64,000 nucleotides of DNA. Source: Carallia brachiata (Eukaryota > Streptophyta > Magnoliopsida > Malpighiales > Rhizophoraceae). Shown here one piece after another: positions 34,101 to 47,420 of this stretch. Position 1 is the stretch's first letter. Each line of letters opens with the position of its first letter. Made by a program: the position numbers and the translations under genes. Under the pieces are notes generated by a model. That model did no database searches. It worked only from the letters and a program-made list of their open reading frames with translations, and was not told where the DNA came from. Location: assembly GCA_021464245.1 (NCBI GenBank), contig JADCRB010000031.1, forward strand, positions 1,446,762-1,510,761, given 5' to 3'.

Positions 34101-36100
34101 GTAACTTTTCTGTATGTTGAAAGGGAGTGAGAGAGGAGAGAATGTGCCAGCTGTCCTTTTTGAAGGACCCCAATTGGCCTCCAGGTTTTGGGGCACTCCC
34201 ACCTCACCCACCTCCAAACCCAAACAAGAATTCATCTGCTAATTGCAGTCACGCCACGGAGCCGCAAACCCAACACGCTTGACGCTATATCCAATTGGTT
34301 CAAAATGCCCAATATACCCTTGCCTTCGATCATTCGGGGTTCGATGGGCTAGAATTGTCTCCTACCCCAATTTAGTGAGATATTCTACTAAAATTTTTAA
34401 GTTATATATTTACGTTTTGACAACCCTATTTATATTTATTATAAAATAATTTAATAGTAATTTAATATGTCGTTTTTAATATTAACTTGAATTTGATTTC
34501 TACAGTTACACTTTCTTACAATTTAGAGATTTAGTGTGATGCGTAGTGTTGAGTTCACAACTCATTAACACTATAGTTGTACTTGGAGGAGACTCATTCA
34601 AACCAGTAGCATTTCAGTGACCAGTATATTTCAGTGATGAGTTCTCATTATGAAAGAAGTTGAATGAGGATATAAGCGACTTAAAAGTCATTTCGACTTA
34701 AAAGTCATTTTAACTTAAAAATTCGATTGTCAAACTTGTAGTCATTTTTTATTATTAAAAAAATTCAATTTGTATCTTCTGTCCAAATAATTAAAAAAAA
34801 AAAGTTCATAAAACTGGAAATGGGCTGATGGGCACATGGGGGTCCAACTTTTGAAGGGCCAGCTCCGTCTTTTCATGCAGTAAACGTGTCGGTTCGTCAA
34901 AAACCAGGGGCAGTTATCCCGGGAAGTTGATTATCAACTGGGAAAGTATTTATGTTGCTAATAATACTCCCTAATCAGCCAGTAACGGTGCCGTTTAAGA
35001 CAGTAAAACCCTCGTCGCATCAAAGTGTCACAAAAAAGTAAAGAATGGCAGCTTTTGTGCTGTTTTGCTTGCAAATTGAAGAAACCTTACAAGTCAAAGT
35101 GATTATTACTGGTGGGGGTTAAATTAAGTTCAACATTAAATGATGTTTGCCACTGTTCTTGCAATGTAAATCTCTTCATTATCTGAACAATCAAAATAAT
35201 AATAATTATAATGAATACATTAAAAAAAATAAAGACATAAATGGGGGTTATTTTTTAATCAGTAAACGAAGTTTAAATCTTACTAAACCTCATTTTTTCC
35301 TTTAAATGTTCAATAAAGCTCCTTATAAAAAAAAAAAAAATAAAGACAAGAAATAGCACCTTCTAATAATTCTATGGTTCTACTTGATAAAACAGCTCCT
35401 CCTACTTTTGTTTTCTGGGCAGTGTTTTTTTTCTGCTTTGCAGAGCATCTGGGTTTTGCTTTTCCTCTACTCCTTTCCACCTTTTAGTGGAAGCTACCTT
35501 TTCTTTCTTCTTTTTTGTGTTTTTTTTTTTTTTTTTTTTTTCTCTCATCATCTTTCTAGCAAGGTGTGGTGGGGTACATTGCTTTGTATTTGACTTTAAA
35601 TTGTTGGCACCACTTGGGGTTTTTTTTGCTTCCTTTCAACTTCAGTTTCAAGATTGCTGCTGTAGTTAAAATAGTTAAAAGGTACCTTTCTGTTTGCAAT
35701 TATTTAGCCCATTAGTTTCACTTCTACTGTTACACTTTCATTTTCCATTGCCCTACAACTACAGTCTTTCATTTTTCATTTTGCTTTTTTTTTTTTTTTA
35801 ATGTTTTTAAATCTATGGGTCCATTTTTAGCATACATGTGGGTTTCTCACTCTTATGGGTCCTCACACTCACATTATTGAGAATTATTGAGTTGTTTCCT
35901 CACCGTTACTTGTCACTTCAGTGAGTTTCAGTGAATTTTGGAATCTGGGTTGTGCTTGGAATTCGGTATTTCTGCTGCTTCTTTTGTACTTTTGCGATTC
36001 CTGACACCTCTGCTGTTGTGTTTTCTTACTTCCTTTTTTTTTTGTACATGTTTTGTTAGAGGGAGGAAATTTCTAGGAAGGGAGAAAGAGAGAGACTTTC
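31120..36100. other. Intergenic region and promoter of the nucleobase transporter
   Basis: No gene recognised. 31470-31860 is a pyrimidine-rich island with overlapping short frames and no similarity I can name. A TATA-like 'ctataaaag' at 33767-33775 leads into no convincing frame. 33330-33450 is another degenerate copy of the dispersed AT-rich repeat. The last 700 bases (35390-36100) are T/C-rich and probably contain the transporter's promoter and 5' UTR. Confidence 0.45.
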
Positions 36101-39100
36101 ATGGCAGTAGGCGGAGGGAAGGCGGAAGAGCCGCAGCCACACCCACCAAAGGAGCAGTTACCTAACATTGCTTTCTGCATCACCAGTCCACCCCCATGGC
36201 GTCAGTATCATATTATTTATGTTTACACTGAATTACAGTTTGATTTCTTAGGGCAAGTGTTGAGTGTGAATCTACCTGGGTATATTTTTTTTCGGGTTAG
36301 TCTGTTATTATTCTTTTGATTGTCTTTTTGGATATGCTTTCTCTCCAAGAACTTTGATTCAGTTGAAAGTAGCTTTTGAGCTTTCTCTCTTTCTGGTAGA
36401 TACCCCTTTCCAAAAGGCTAAATGCTGTTTTTTTGAAGAATAAACTTCACTGTTTTGGCTACTGAAGATTCCTTTTTTAAAAAAAAAATCCAACTAAAGA
36501 GAAAAGAAAAGCAACCAGCAACTTTTTTAGTAGTGTTTGGGGGGTTCTACAAGTTTGTTCTGTTTATTTTCTTTTTGGGCAATTTCTGTATTGTCATACT
36601 GTATTAGAAAATTAGGATCTGGGTATTATGTTGTCTTTGATGATGAATTATACCCTGCTTTTTTTTTTTTTGGCAGTAGTCTTTACTGTTTGCTCATCCT
36701 ATGGGTATTATTTTACATTTTGATGTGCTCAGAAACCATAATCCTGAGATATATGTGTTGCTATTTTGTTCCATTATTTTACACTTGTGCATTACCAGAA
36801 AGTCTATGCTGGCGTTTTGTTGACCATTAGAGAATATGATGCAGCGGAGGCTATCCTACTTGGCTTCCAACATTATCTTGTGATGCTTGGGACGACTGTC
36901 CTTATTCCTACTGCACTTGTTCCCCAGATGGGAGGTGGAAATGTAAGGAGGAAAATTTGCATAAAATGGACAAGTCATTTCAGAATTATCTCTGGTCATT
37001 TGACTCCATCAATTTTTGCCTTTTTGCAGAAGGAGAAAGCCCAGGTGATCCAGACGCTACTCTTTGTTGCTGGTTTGAACACATTGCTCCAGACTGTGTT
37101 TGGGACTCGATTACCAGCTGTTATTGGAGGCTCTTATACCTTTGTGCCAACTACAATTTCAATTATCCTTGCTGGTCGTTTCAGCGATATTCAGGATCCT
37201 ATTCAGGTTTCATAGTCAAGAGCTCGCCCATTGCCTAGGGTTGTCTTTAGTTTGAAACGTGTAATTAGTACTTTGCGCTAATCCCTTGAGGGGTTTATGG
37301 TGCCCAAAATCTATTCATTGCATGTTACATTGGCGCATTAAGTTGCTAAAATGTTTAGGAAAAAAAATTCAAGGAAAAACAAGGAAGAGATTTATCAGAC
37401 TGCACATTTCGAAGCTACACAAATATTCTTATCATTTTTGTCAAGTTCTATCAGTAACTATACGGTAATATTTGATGCCTATGCAGAAATTTAAGAAGAT
37501 AATGCGTGCAATTCAAGGTGCCCTAATTGTCGCTTCAACTCTTCAGATTGTTCTAGGGTTTAGCGGTCTTTGGCGCAATGTCACCAGGTTAGTTCAGAAT
37601 AAATGAACAAATTTTCTTCACTTGTATTATTGGATTTTACCCAGAAAAGAGACTTGTTCTGTATTCGATCCTCAATAGTTGTGGATCGTATACCAAGTGG
37701 ACTTGTTTTATATAATCACTTGTATGACATTCATTACGCTGTTGTTGTGTCATACTTTTCTAAATTTTTAGAGTACCTGACAGTTGACATATGAAGTAGC
37801 TTTTTCACATCTTTCCTAGATATCTAGTGCTTGCTTGACCAGAGTCTGCATTACAGTTACAGTGAAAGCTAAATAATGGGAAGCATCTGTTGAAATTAAA
37901 AGTCTCATCCTTTCCACCTTTTCAGGTTCTTAAGTCCACTTTCAGCTGTTCCTTTGGTTGCTCTTGTTGGTTTTGGGCTGTTTGAGTTTGGTTTTCCCGG
38001 GGTAAGCATTACTTTGCTGTATATGCCTGAAAAGAGACATGTATGACGCATAATTAATTCATTTAAGATTTTTATAATGCTCTTGCATTTGATGTTTTAA
38101 TTTTACATTTAGGTTGCCAGATGTGTGGAGATTGGATTGCCAGCACTAGTCATATTGGTATTTATTTCACAGGTATTTTCCGCTGACTTGTTGCTTGTGC
38201 AGTTTCTTGTCACTTTTTCAATCCCATTGCATTATGCTGTTTTCTTCCTCCTTTTTTTTTTTTTTTTTTTCTCTCTGCCACCTATGTTTATAATCTTATG
38301 ACATTAGTATTGTGGTGTTAATATAAATGTTTGCTTGCAGTATATGCCCCATGTCATTAAGGCAGGAAGGAATGTCTTTGATCGTTTTGCAGTCATATTC
38401 ACTGTGGCCATTGTATGGATTTATGCTCACCTGCTTACAGTAGGTGGGGCTTATAATGGTACATCACCAAAGACACAAGTAACTTGTCGTACGGATCGTG
38501 CTGGACTCATAGATGCTGCTCCTTGGTAAGTTAGCGAAGTATGCTTCAAGTAGCTGTGAACCTTAGTGCTAATTCATTGGCATTGGTCGGAACATATTTG
38601 TAGGGGCTTGACCTTTTTTAGGTACGATTTTTCTTTATCTAATATGGTGATGCTAATCGGCTAAGCTGTAATCAAAATAGTTTCAGTTGATACAAGTTAT
38701 GGAAAAGCCTCTAAAGTTCGGTAAATTATGTAGAACAACAGCAACGATGCCCTAATTACAAATTCTGTTCGGATTGGCTAAGTTTGGTATGTTGTCTGCT
38801 TCAAAAATGAAGCTGCCTCATTGTTTATTCAAAACATTCGTGTGGCATGTCGGTGTATGAGATAGCATGCTCGGAGCATAAAAGTTACACGGTTCATATT
38901 TGAAGATGCTGCTTACGTCAGCTATATGAGTTGGTGGGTCCATGCTATTTAAGAGAGCTTTAGCTGGGAGATAAACTCGTTCTGCTTCGTAAAACCAAAA
39001 GTTTTATTCATTAATCCATGTTATGTATGTTTTGGTAAATCAAACAAATCATATGGGTTCTAGTTGGTACCGTAGATCAATAGTGTGGCTACACCCTGAC

Positions 39101-40997
39101 AATTGGTTATGGTGCAGCATACTTAGATCGCTTTCTAAAGTAATAGCCAACACATGCATTTACTTTTCCTAATTGTAATAATGGGTCTTTGCAGGATAAG
39201 AGTTCCATATCCCTTCCAGTGGGGAGCACCTTCATTTGATGCTGGTGAGGCCTTTGCCATGATGATGGCTTCCTTTGTGGCGCTTGTGGAGGTTTGTCAT
39301 CATTCTTTCTCCTATCCGTTCTGTTCTTTGAGTTACCACAGTTATCAAATTTGAACCAAGAAATCACATTTTATAACGTGATGCCATCCTATGTGTCACT
39401 TGCTGATTTAAAAAGCTACCAATATGCCGTGGGGCATTATAAACTACTTCTATTCATACAAATCATTAGTTGTTTGGAACTAAAACTTTATAGATTCACT
39501 TATAAAGGTATTCCATATTTTGAATTTTTTGTATGGAGCAGCACACATGCATATGGTGCTTTTTGAACATTCATTATTTGATATGAGTAACATTGTTATG
39601 ATATTTAGACCTAGAAGTTTACACATTTTCATTCAATGGATAAGCAGTCAACTGGTGCATTTATTGCGGTGTCGAGGTATGCAAGTGCGACTCCAATGCC
39701 CCCTTCTGTTCTTAGCCGCGGTGTTGGCTGGCAGGTAACTCAAAAGGGACTTAGTTATATGTAGCTGTTTTGCGTGCCCATATTAGGGGGAGAATTTCTA
39801 TTTTCTGTTGTTCCATTCTTGAAGTTGAAAATTTGATTTCCCGCGTGGAATGATCGACAATTTTCAAGAGTCATGGGAGAGTTAATTTTCTTTCTGCACA
39901 TGATACCAACACACAATCCTGCTAAACAGTTCTGTGGAAATCCAATTACTCTTTTCTTCTGACATTAATTTATTCTTGCTTAGGGAGTTGCTATTTTACT
40001 GTCTGGGCTGTTTGGAACGGTGAATGGATCCTCTGTGTCTGTGTAAGTCTCTCACTAAGACAACCTCAGCTATGCATGAGCATGCTTTTGTCAGTTTAGG
40101 ATTAGATATTGACGTTATTCGCTGCAGGGAGAATGCCGGTCTTCTGGCCTTGACACGTGTTGGCAGCCGCAGGGTTGTCCAGATATCTGCTGGATTCATG
40201 CTTTTTTTTTCCATTCTTGGTGAGTTGTCGACCCCATGAGAATTTATTGAAACCTTTGAGGTCGCTTTAGGATAAATCTTTTTTGAGATTGCAGTGTTCT
40301 TGCACCATTAAACTTAGCATTTTTATACAGGGAAATTTGGAGCAGTCTTTGCTTCAATTCCATCGCCCATTGTTGCGGCTCTGTATTGCCTCTTCTTTGC
40401 TTACGTGGGTATGTGAAGCTATTTGATTGTTAATAGACATTGATCCTTTTTTTTTTTTCCCTTTTCTTTATCTTGCTTGGTTATGTTAACTATTTCATTT
40501 CCTCATTATGGATGTTTAGGCTCTGGAGGCCTTAGCTTCCTTCAATTCTGCAACCTCAACAGCTTCCGGACCAAGTTCATATTAGGCTTCTCAATTTTCA
40601 TCGGTTTGTCCGTGCCACAATACTTTAACGAGTATACTGCAATTAGGGGCTTTGGTCCAGTCCACACATCCGGAAGATGGGTATGCTTTACGATTTTTGG
40701 CCCTTGAATATATCTGTCACTTTCCAAGTGCTCATGCCAGGAACTGATGGAAATGTCTCATGCTCTTTTCCTTGGCAGTTCAACGACATGGTGAATGTTC
40801 CTTTCTCATCAGAAGCATTTGTCGCTGGCTGCGTTGCATATTTCCTGGACAACACGCTGCACAAAAAAGACCGCGATATCAGGAAAGACAGGGGTAAGCA
40901 TTGGTGGGACAAATTCCGGTCGTTCAAGGGTGATACAAGAAGTGAAGAATTCTACTCCCTGCCTTTCAATCTAAACAAGTACTTCCCATCCGTGTGA
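36101..40997 (+). CDS. Nucleobase-ascorbate transporter (NAT6/NAT5-like), complete, 14 exons
   Basis: Exons by GT-AG sites: 36101-36200, 36845-36942, 37030-37206, 37487-37587, 37926-38001, 38113-38172, 38341-38525, 39195-39291, 39648-39734, 39984-40042, 40128-40219, 40331-40408, 40520-40680, 40779-40997. The total of 1590 bases is in frame and gives 529 aa, the normal length for plant NATs (about 530). Seen in order: N-terminus rich in Pro/Gln ending in CITSPPPWPEAILLGFQHYL with the NAT QH motif; many hydrophobic spans; the signature ENAGLLALTR (NAT [Q/E/P]-N-x-G-x4-T-R) split at the exon 10/11 junction; and the conserved C-terminus RSEEFYSLPFNLNKYFPSV. NATs (NCS2 family) are plasma-membrane proton symporters for uracil, xanthine or related bases; the substrate is not predictable here. 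It resembles Arabidopsis NAT6 most by memory. No damage is seen. Confidence 0.95.
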
Positions 40998-42019
40998 TTC
41001 AAATGGCATTACATCCTGATCTGGGCTGGTTTTTTTTTGTTTAGCACACGTTATATAACAGTATCAGATAGGCCTTTTCTTATATAGATGTCATTACAAC
41101 ATTTTGTTGAATTTGTTGTTGGTTGTAAATCCAATGGAAGTCAAGGACTCGAAGCAGCAAGCAATGTAGCGGCTTTTATTGCCCTTTGGATGTTTTACGT
41201 TGTTTCTTTTTTCCTTATAAAGCCTCGGTGTGATCTTTCTTTTATTAGACAGGAGATTGGGTCCAACTGGTTGTCTCAATGCCCCTGTACGATTATTGGC
41301 CTTCGGTCAATCAGTGGAGCTTGACCCGAGGGGGCCATTCCTCGGTGCTGTTGCAATGCAAGTATTGGTGTGGGTGTTGGGACCTTTCCTATTTATTTTG
41401 CGATGGGTTATACCCAAAATTGGATTCCAATCACTAGATTGAGAATGGTGCCAGGATAGACCAGCACTGCTTGGCAATGAAGTATGGACTGACCCCATGA
41501 AAAGACATATAATAATGAATGCTGATCGGTCAAGAATTGACCAAGCCTTAGGAAGAAAGTTCCGTGGAAAAAGAAGCAAAATTAGCCCAGATTGCTCCTT
41601 GGCAGGTATACAAGCCAAGATAAAAGCCAAGAAGCTGAGAGGATGTCAGCGAAGCAAAATTTTCTAACCAGCGCAATTTCTGTTCCCACATTCGACTTCT
41701 AAAACAAAAAGGCGAAAACGGGTGTGGTCTTACCAGCGCTAATGCATAGGATCTCATCAAAACTTAATGCATAGGATCTCATCAAAACTCCAAAGTAAAC
41801 AAGGAACAAAATGGCAAAAACTTGCTTGTGCTGGGAACACGTTGAACCTAGGTTAAAAATATTGCAAAAGATTAGAAGTAACAATGGTTTGAGTTTTGTC
41901 TTTGCCTAATTAGAAAGTTGACTGATGTGGGTTTTAGAAGAGAATCCAGCCATGGAAGTGACCAAAATCGGATGGCCATGTATGTGAAGGTAACAGGCCG
42001 CATCAATGACAGTAACAAC
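40998..42019. other. 3' UTR and downstream of the transporter
   Basis: The first 200-250 bases probably form the 3' UTR. A perfect 25-bp tandem duplication lies at 41740-41789. Other frames here are short and unrecognised. Confidence 0.45.
41740..41789. repeat. Perfect 25-bp tandem duplication
   Basis: 'taatgcataggatctcatca' plus 'aaact' occurs twice head to tail at 41740-41764 and 41765-41789. Confidence 0.95.
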
Positions 42020-42326
42020 TGGATAACTAACTTTTTAGTGTTAAACCTTTGTGATTTTTTTTATTTGAAGTTAAACTTTTATGTTTTCTATTTAAGGTCT
42101 AAACTTTATTTTTTTTTTATTCAAGTCCTTTTATATGATTTACCGTTAACTTTTCCGTTAGATCTAACGAAAATAGGATTAAAGTTAACGGAAAAGTTAA
42201 CGATTTTATTGTAAAAGGATTTGAATAGAACAAAAAATAAAGTTTAAACTTTAAATAGAAAATTTAAAAGTTTATACCTCAAATAAAAAAAATCACAAAA
42301 TTTAGGTCTAAAAAGTTGGTTATCCT
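42020..42326. mobile_element. Palindromic MULE-like MITE, 307 bp, with perfect 10-bp target duplication
   Basis: The 10-mer 'cagtaacaac' flanks it at 42010-42019 and 42327-42336. The two halves are almost complete inverted repeats (left 'ggataactaactttttag', right reverse complement 'ggataaccaactttttag', continuing through 'tttgtgatttttttt' and 'ttaaacttttatgttttct' to the centre near 42170 at 'ccgttaacttttccgtta'). It has no coding capacity. The 10-bp duplication fits Mutator-like elements. A transcript through it would fold into a long hairpin. Confidence 0.88.
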
Positions 42327-42336
42327 CAGTAACAAC

Positions 42337-44258
42337 AAGGCCTTCTTTTACTGGATACAAATATGAATTTCTTGGGGAAGAAAGAAAGTGGCATGGGGCT
42401 TCTGGCTTATTTTAGGAAGATATTAATCTGCAAGATGCTGCAAAAAGTTGTAAAGAAAAGGTTCATGGCAGAGTGGAAAGAAAGCTGGTGCTAATTCTGC
42501 AAAAAAGCAGACGTGAAAAAAGTGGATGCTTTATTTGCAATAAACGCTCGTTCAAACTTCCAAGCACCCCGCAGACGCTGATAACACGATGTTGCTCACT
42601 TTCACATCATAAACAAACTCAGAAATTTCTTGAAAAAAAATCATTGGCCGATCTTAATGGACTAAATAAATAGATAGTTTTGGGTTGATTAACCCCACTT
42701 GATTGATGGACCTTTTTTATTCTTAGCATCCAACACTTCGGTCTCAAATAAACTACTTTCTCCATTTTTTTTTCTTAGTAAAGCAGACACAAAACTACAA
42801 GAAACACCTAATCTCCAATTCTTGGTTTCTATCATGTATTATTGGCACAGATCGTGAAAGAAAACAAAACCCATCCCTTCACAAGAGCCGTAAAAATACG
42901 CTGAGTGTGACATTAGCTGAGAGTCGAGCTAAGGCTTTCTTAGATGTGTTGATTAAATTAATAAAATAAAGGGTAAGATTAGGTAGGCATGTAATCTTCG
43001 GCATGCAGAAGATGTTTAGTTAATTTAACAGCTCATCTTTTTTTTTTTTTTTACAAATTCAATATATTTTTCACAATCCAACTGTTTAGATCTCACATGT
43101 CAATTCCGTGCTTACTATTACGTACCTATGTAGTTTTTGGCTAATATAAATGCCAAGGTGAGGGGACCAATGGGGACCAAAAATTTTTGTCACAAATTCT
43201 TCCCCACTTCAATCTTGAAAAGGAGAAGCAGCCGAATGCTGCCCACAAATCCTACTCTCGAATCAACGATAAACAACAAAAAGTTAAGATTTTCCGACTT
43301 ATATTTATTTATTTATTTATTTTTTTTGGTTTACGAAATGGGAAGATAGGGATGGTGCCCTACAATCCCGCTAGGGAGTATTGCTCCTGCTCCCAGAATA
43401 ATCTCTGAACTGTCTGGATGGTTACAGTATAGCCCAGTATTACAAAGGGAGGAGTATGTTAAGCCCCACCAAACGCTCTGGTAGCCTTCGAATCCAAGAC
43501 CTTTAGTTTGGTAACATTTGACCGACTTATATTTATGGCTGTACAGATTGTGTACAAGAGAAGTTTAAGATCTTTAAGCAACATTTAATGCAGATATGTA
43601 TCTCCCCTCCCGACCTTTAGCGCACATATTGGTAGGGAAAGAAGTTCCATGTTTCCTAACTCATTCACATGTATTCTTCTTGTACATTAAGAAAAGATGT
43701 CCAATCACGGACAGCAGAGTTAAGATTACAAAGGAATTGTTTTAAGGTATGATTAACCTGAAACAAAGTTTTTTATTTGTCATAAGAAAATACAATTTAG
43801 TATTGCACATGTTAGCATCTTTTCCTTGAGGGCATGAGACCCAATAACAACCTAAATTTTGATTGGCAATAATTGAAGGTTAACCGAACCGTGTGGTTTT
43901 ATAAAAGAGTAATTATTAGGTAGACCGGATCTATCAGCGGAACAAATAAGTTTATGCTGCCATATAGGGCATATTCTAATCAGGGCAACATTTAACAACC
44001 CTCAACATAAACCAAATTTAGTTTGTTATATAACTTTACATATAAAATACTCTACAAATTAACACCATGAACCTTGTCAAATTAGATAGGAGAAACATGA
44101 AAATTAATAAGCATATCCAAGGCTTTTTATAATCCTATGAAGAATTCGGTAAAAAGTTGCAATTCGGTATAAACTCTAGCTGTGCGAAGGTTAATTATTA
44201 TACTCTTTTAGACCAACCATATAATTGAGGAAATTTTTCCATGTATTATATATGATTC
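42337..44258. other. Intergenic region, no gene recognised
   Basis: Includes a dispersed repeat at about 42968-43130 related to 19515-19690, and a moderately GC-rich stretch at 43330-43530 ('cctacaatcccgctaggg', 'cttcgaatccaagacc') of the type often seen in plant retroelement debris. No frame is convincing. Confidence 0.45.
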
Positions 44259-44266
44259 TTGCTCAT

Positions 44267-44927
44267 CTATGAAGTACAGACATAGATACGGCAATATGGA
44301 CACGATACAACACGAATACGACGATACGACACGAACACAGCGATATACCAACTTTAAAAATGTTAGGACTCGGACACGACAATATATATATATATATAAT
44401 TGAATTTATAAATTTTTGTACACACATATATATTATTTTTAAGTAATTTTTTAAATTTTATTCATTTGAAAACATTCAAAAATATATTTAGATAATTATT
44501 ATAGGTTTTAGAGATTTTTTATTTAAAGAAGATATCATAAGTTTGTTGTGAAAAATTAATATAGAGATATAAAATTTTGTAATTAATTTAATTTTTTTAT
44601 TAAAATTAAAAATAATTTAGAGTTCGGAAATTTCGAAAGTTATCGATAAGTAATAATATAAAATTATAACTTTTAAAGTTTTTTTCTTTTTTATTTGTTA
44701 AAAATAATTATAAAAATATTCAGGCGTATCTGTGTTGTGTCGGACATGAGGTCAGACACTTGTACTTCCCGTGTCCTATACGAGTGTTTGAATTTTTTAA
44801 AAAATTTATTTTGTAGACACTTCTAACCGTGTTGAACACTTATCCGCCGCGTGTCCCTAACTTGTCTATTTCTACCACATATCCAACACGCAGTACTCCT
44901 TATTTTTAGAGTGTCTGTGCTTCGGTG
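44267..44927. mobile_element. hAT-like MITE, 661 bp
   Basis: Flanked by 'ttgctcat' (44259-44266) and 'ttgctcaa' (44928-44935), a 7-of-8 target duplication. Terminal inverted repeats: left 'ctatgaagtacagacata', right reverse complement 'caccgaagcacagacact'. The interior has 'gacacgatac/gtgtcgg'-type words, familiar from a common non-coding plant repeat, around an AT-rich core. Confidence 0.75.
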
Positions 44928-44935
44928 TTGCTCAA

Positions 44936-47420
44936 GAACCTATTAATATGTTATGTATATGAGATATTTCTCAATATTTGGAAAGGATCTTACACAATAA
45001 ATTAAGTTTCTCTTATTTAATTGGTTTTGTTTTTGACAGTGTATGTGAATAAATAATGGACAAAAAAAACTTATCAATATATATATATATATTGGTTGTT
45101 AAAGGGTGAGCAAGATGATCTAGTGCCAGGGACAAAAAGGGTTATAACGTTGTCAGGTGCGATAGATTTGAGGACAGAAAATCTCAGGGACCAGTGGGAC
45201 AGCCCACTTGATCTGTATATAATGCACTGTTACTGCTCCCAACTGGAGCAACCAAAGCATGGAACCCTATAATGCTGCCCCCAAAAATCAGTAGAACACA
45301 ATGATACTACGGCTGAAGCATGGAACAAGGCAGGAATCTTTCTGCACGATAAAGGTAGAAAAGATCTGTTTGTCAATGTCAAATCATGAACTTGTGCTGT
45401 TGTTTTGCAAATCTTATCTCTAGGGTGAAATTTTTTCATAAATTTATATATGATTGTTTTGATGTAATTATTTAAATTATTTATGTATTTTTTAAGTGTA
45501 GGTGTAATATTTTATAGCAGAATTATTTAAATATTAGTCTTATTTTTTAATTTTTGTAAAAAAAAAACCTAGCATAGAAAAATGGATTTTGAGATTTTTT
45601 CTCATTAATAAATTTATTAAGACTTATAGAATAAAAATATTTTTTATATATATTCATAAATTTAATAAATCTTTTAAGGATTATAATTAAACTTAAGACT
45701 TTAAGTGTAGAAATCACTAAAGTGTACTAAAAACAAACTTGGGTATTGAAACTAAGTCATTATAAACATTGGTCAAATTAAGTCAACTTTTATAGCAGAG
45801 TTGATTCTTTGGAATAATTGTAGAATATCAATTTCGTTGCCATAAGCACATTGCAGATTGAGTGAAATAGAATGAGAGATACGCAGCGACATTCTTAATC
45901 CGAGGATCCCTGACCTAGGCTTTCCTCATAGGATGCCACAGAAAATAGAAAAGAAAAAAGGGAAATAAAATTTAAAAAAAAAAAAAAGAAGGGTTATCGA
46001 AGTCCTTTAGGAATATAGCACGCGATAATGAAAAAAACAAAAAAAAACATGTAGCCTTCTCGTTTCTATGATAAAAATTAAAGTTTTCGAGTTCGAATTC
46101 ATGTAAAAAAAAATGATTAATAAAAAAAAAAGTGACAATTTTGCTTCTTTAAAAAGAGTGTCGGTTCCATTGTGGAAGATTTTCACATGTTGAGAAAAAA
46201 AAAAAGGCCTCAGTCCTAAATAAACATGTTAACACAAGGAACATTAATTTGTAGAAAATATTATAACAATTTGCAAAAAAAAAAAAAAAAAGTGGCCGAA
46301 ATATCCAAAGTTTTGTCGCCAGTTGTGTGCCATGATGATAAGTATTCAAACCATAATAATTTCGGCGAATAATAAACTAATTGGCTTTCATTATTTTCTT
46401 TTTTTGGAAAAAAAATTTTAAAAGGAGGATTTATTATACATGAGTTAGCCCACTGATGATGACGTGTTGAGACTTGAGAGGGAATGGCAAGGACTGTTCG
46501 TGCGTGTGCAGGTGACAGTGAGTAAGGCCGCTTCACGTTTTTGCTTTTTCACAAACTTTCACGCCTCTTCTTTCGGATTCTTTCTCACTTTCGTTTTTCT
46601 TTTCTAATTTTTTTAGTACTAATACACGATTTATTTTTATAATTTTTATAATTATTACCTCATAATTTTTATATACGATATAATAAAAAAAAATTATATG
46701 ATATATATAATCAACTCTTAAAATAAATTTTTTTAATAATTAATTACACGTGTTATATAATTTTTTTATATATCATATAATTTTTTTAATATATCTTCTG
46801 TATTATATATTTTACTTATTATACCGATACACCCACAACTATAAAACAGTCATTTAAAATACAAATAAAAAGTGTTTTCCTTTTTATTTCTTCAATAAAG
46901 TAAGTAAATAGTAGCGGCACCGCAGAAAGCAAGCCAGTCTATTTATACTAGGAGGAGCAAACTTCGCGGATTTAATCAGTACACCTAGACCGTGTACAGT
47001 CTCACATACGTTTACATGTAGATGAGATTCGAATTCTTAACATTTTTATATGAGGGAATCCTTTTAAGATCTCAATAACACATGATAATTTTTAATAATA
47101 TCTTTTTTTTCTGTTTGTCCTTTTTTTTGGAAAAACGAGTTGGGTTCCATTAATTTCAACTTCTGAAGTTGAGAATTATAATACGATAAATAAATTTGAT
47201 CACTAAGTTCAATCACCTATATATTATCACCACAATCTTAATTAGAAGTGCATTTCTTGAATTCTGATGTGAAGTAAAATTTTTTCTCTTAGACACATGC
47301 TTAAGATTTTATCCAGTTGAGTTGAAATTTAGTATTTTAAAGATTTAAGTTTGTTAACCACTATTTTTTTTTTTTTTGATAAACAAGAGTAACAAAAGAA
47401 AAATAGTAGAGTTTGGGGTG
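44936..47420. other. Intergenic region, no gene established
   Basis: Mostly AT-rich with poly-A/T runs. The exception is 45110-45440, closer to coding-like base composition, with a TATA-like 'gtatataatg' at 45216-45225 and an 11-codon frame starting at 45259 (see findings). Frames at 46150-46540 are short and low in complexity. Confidence 0.4.
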
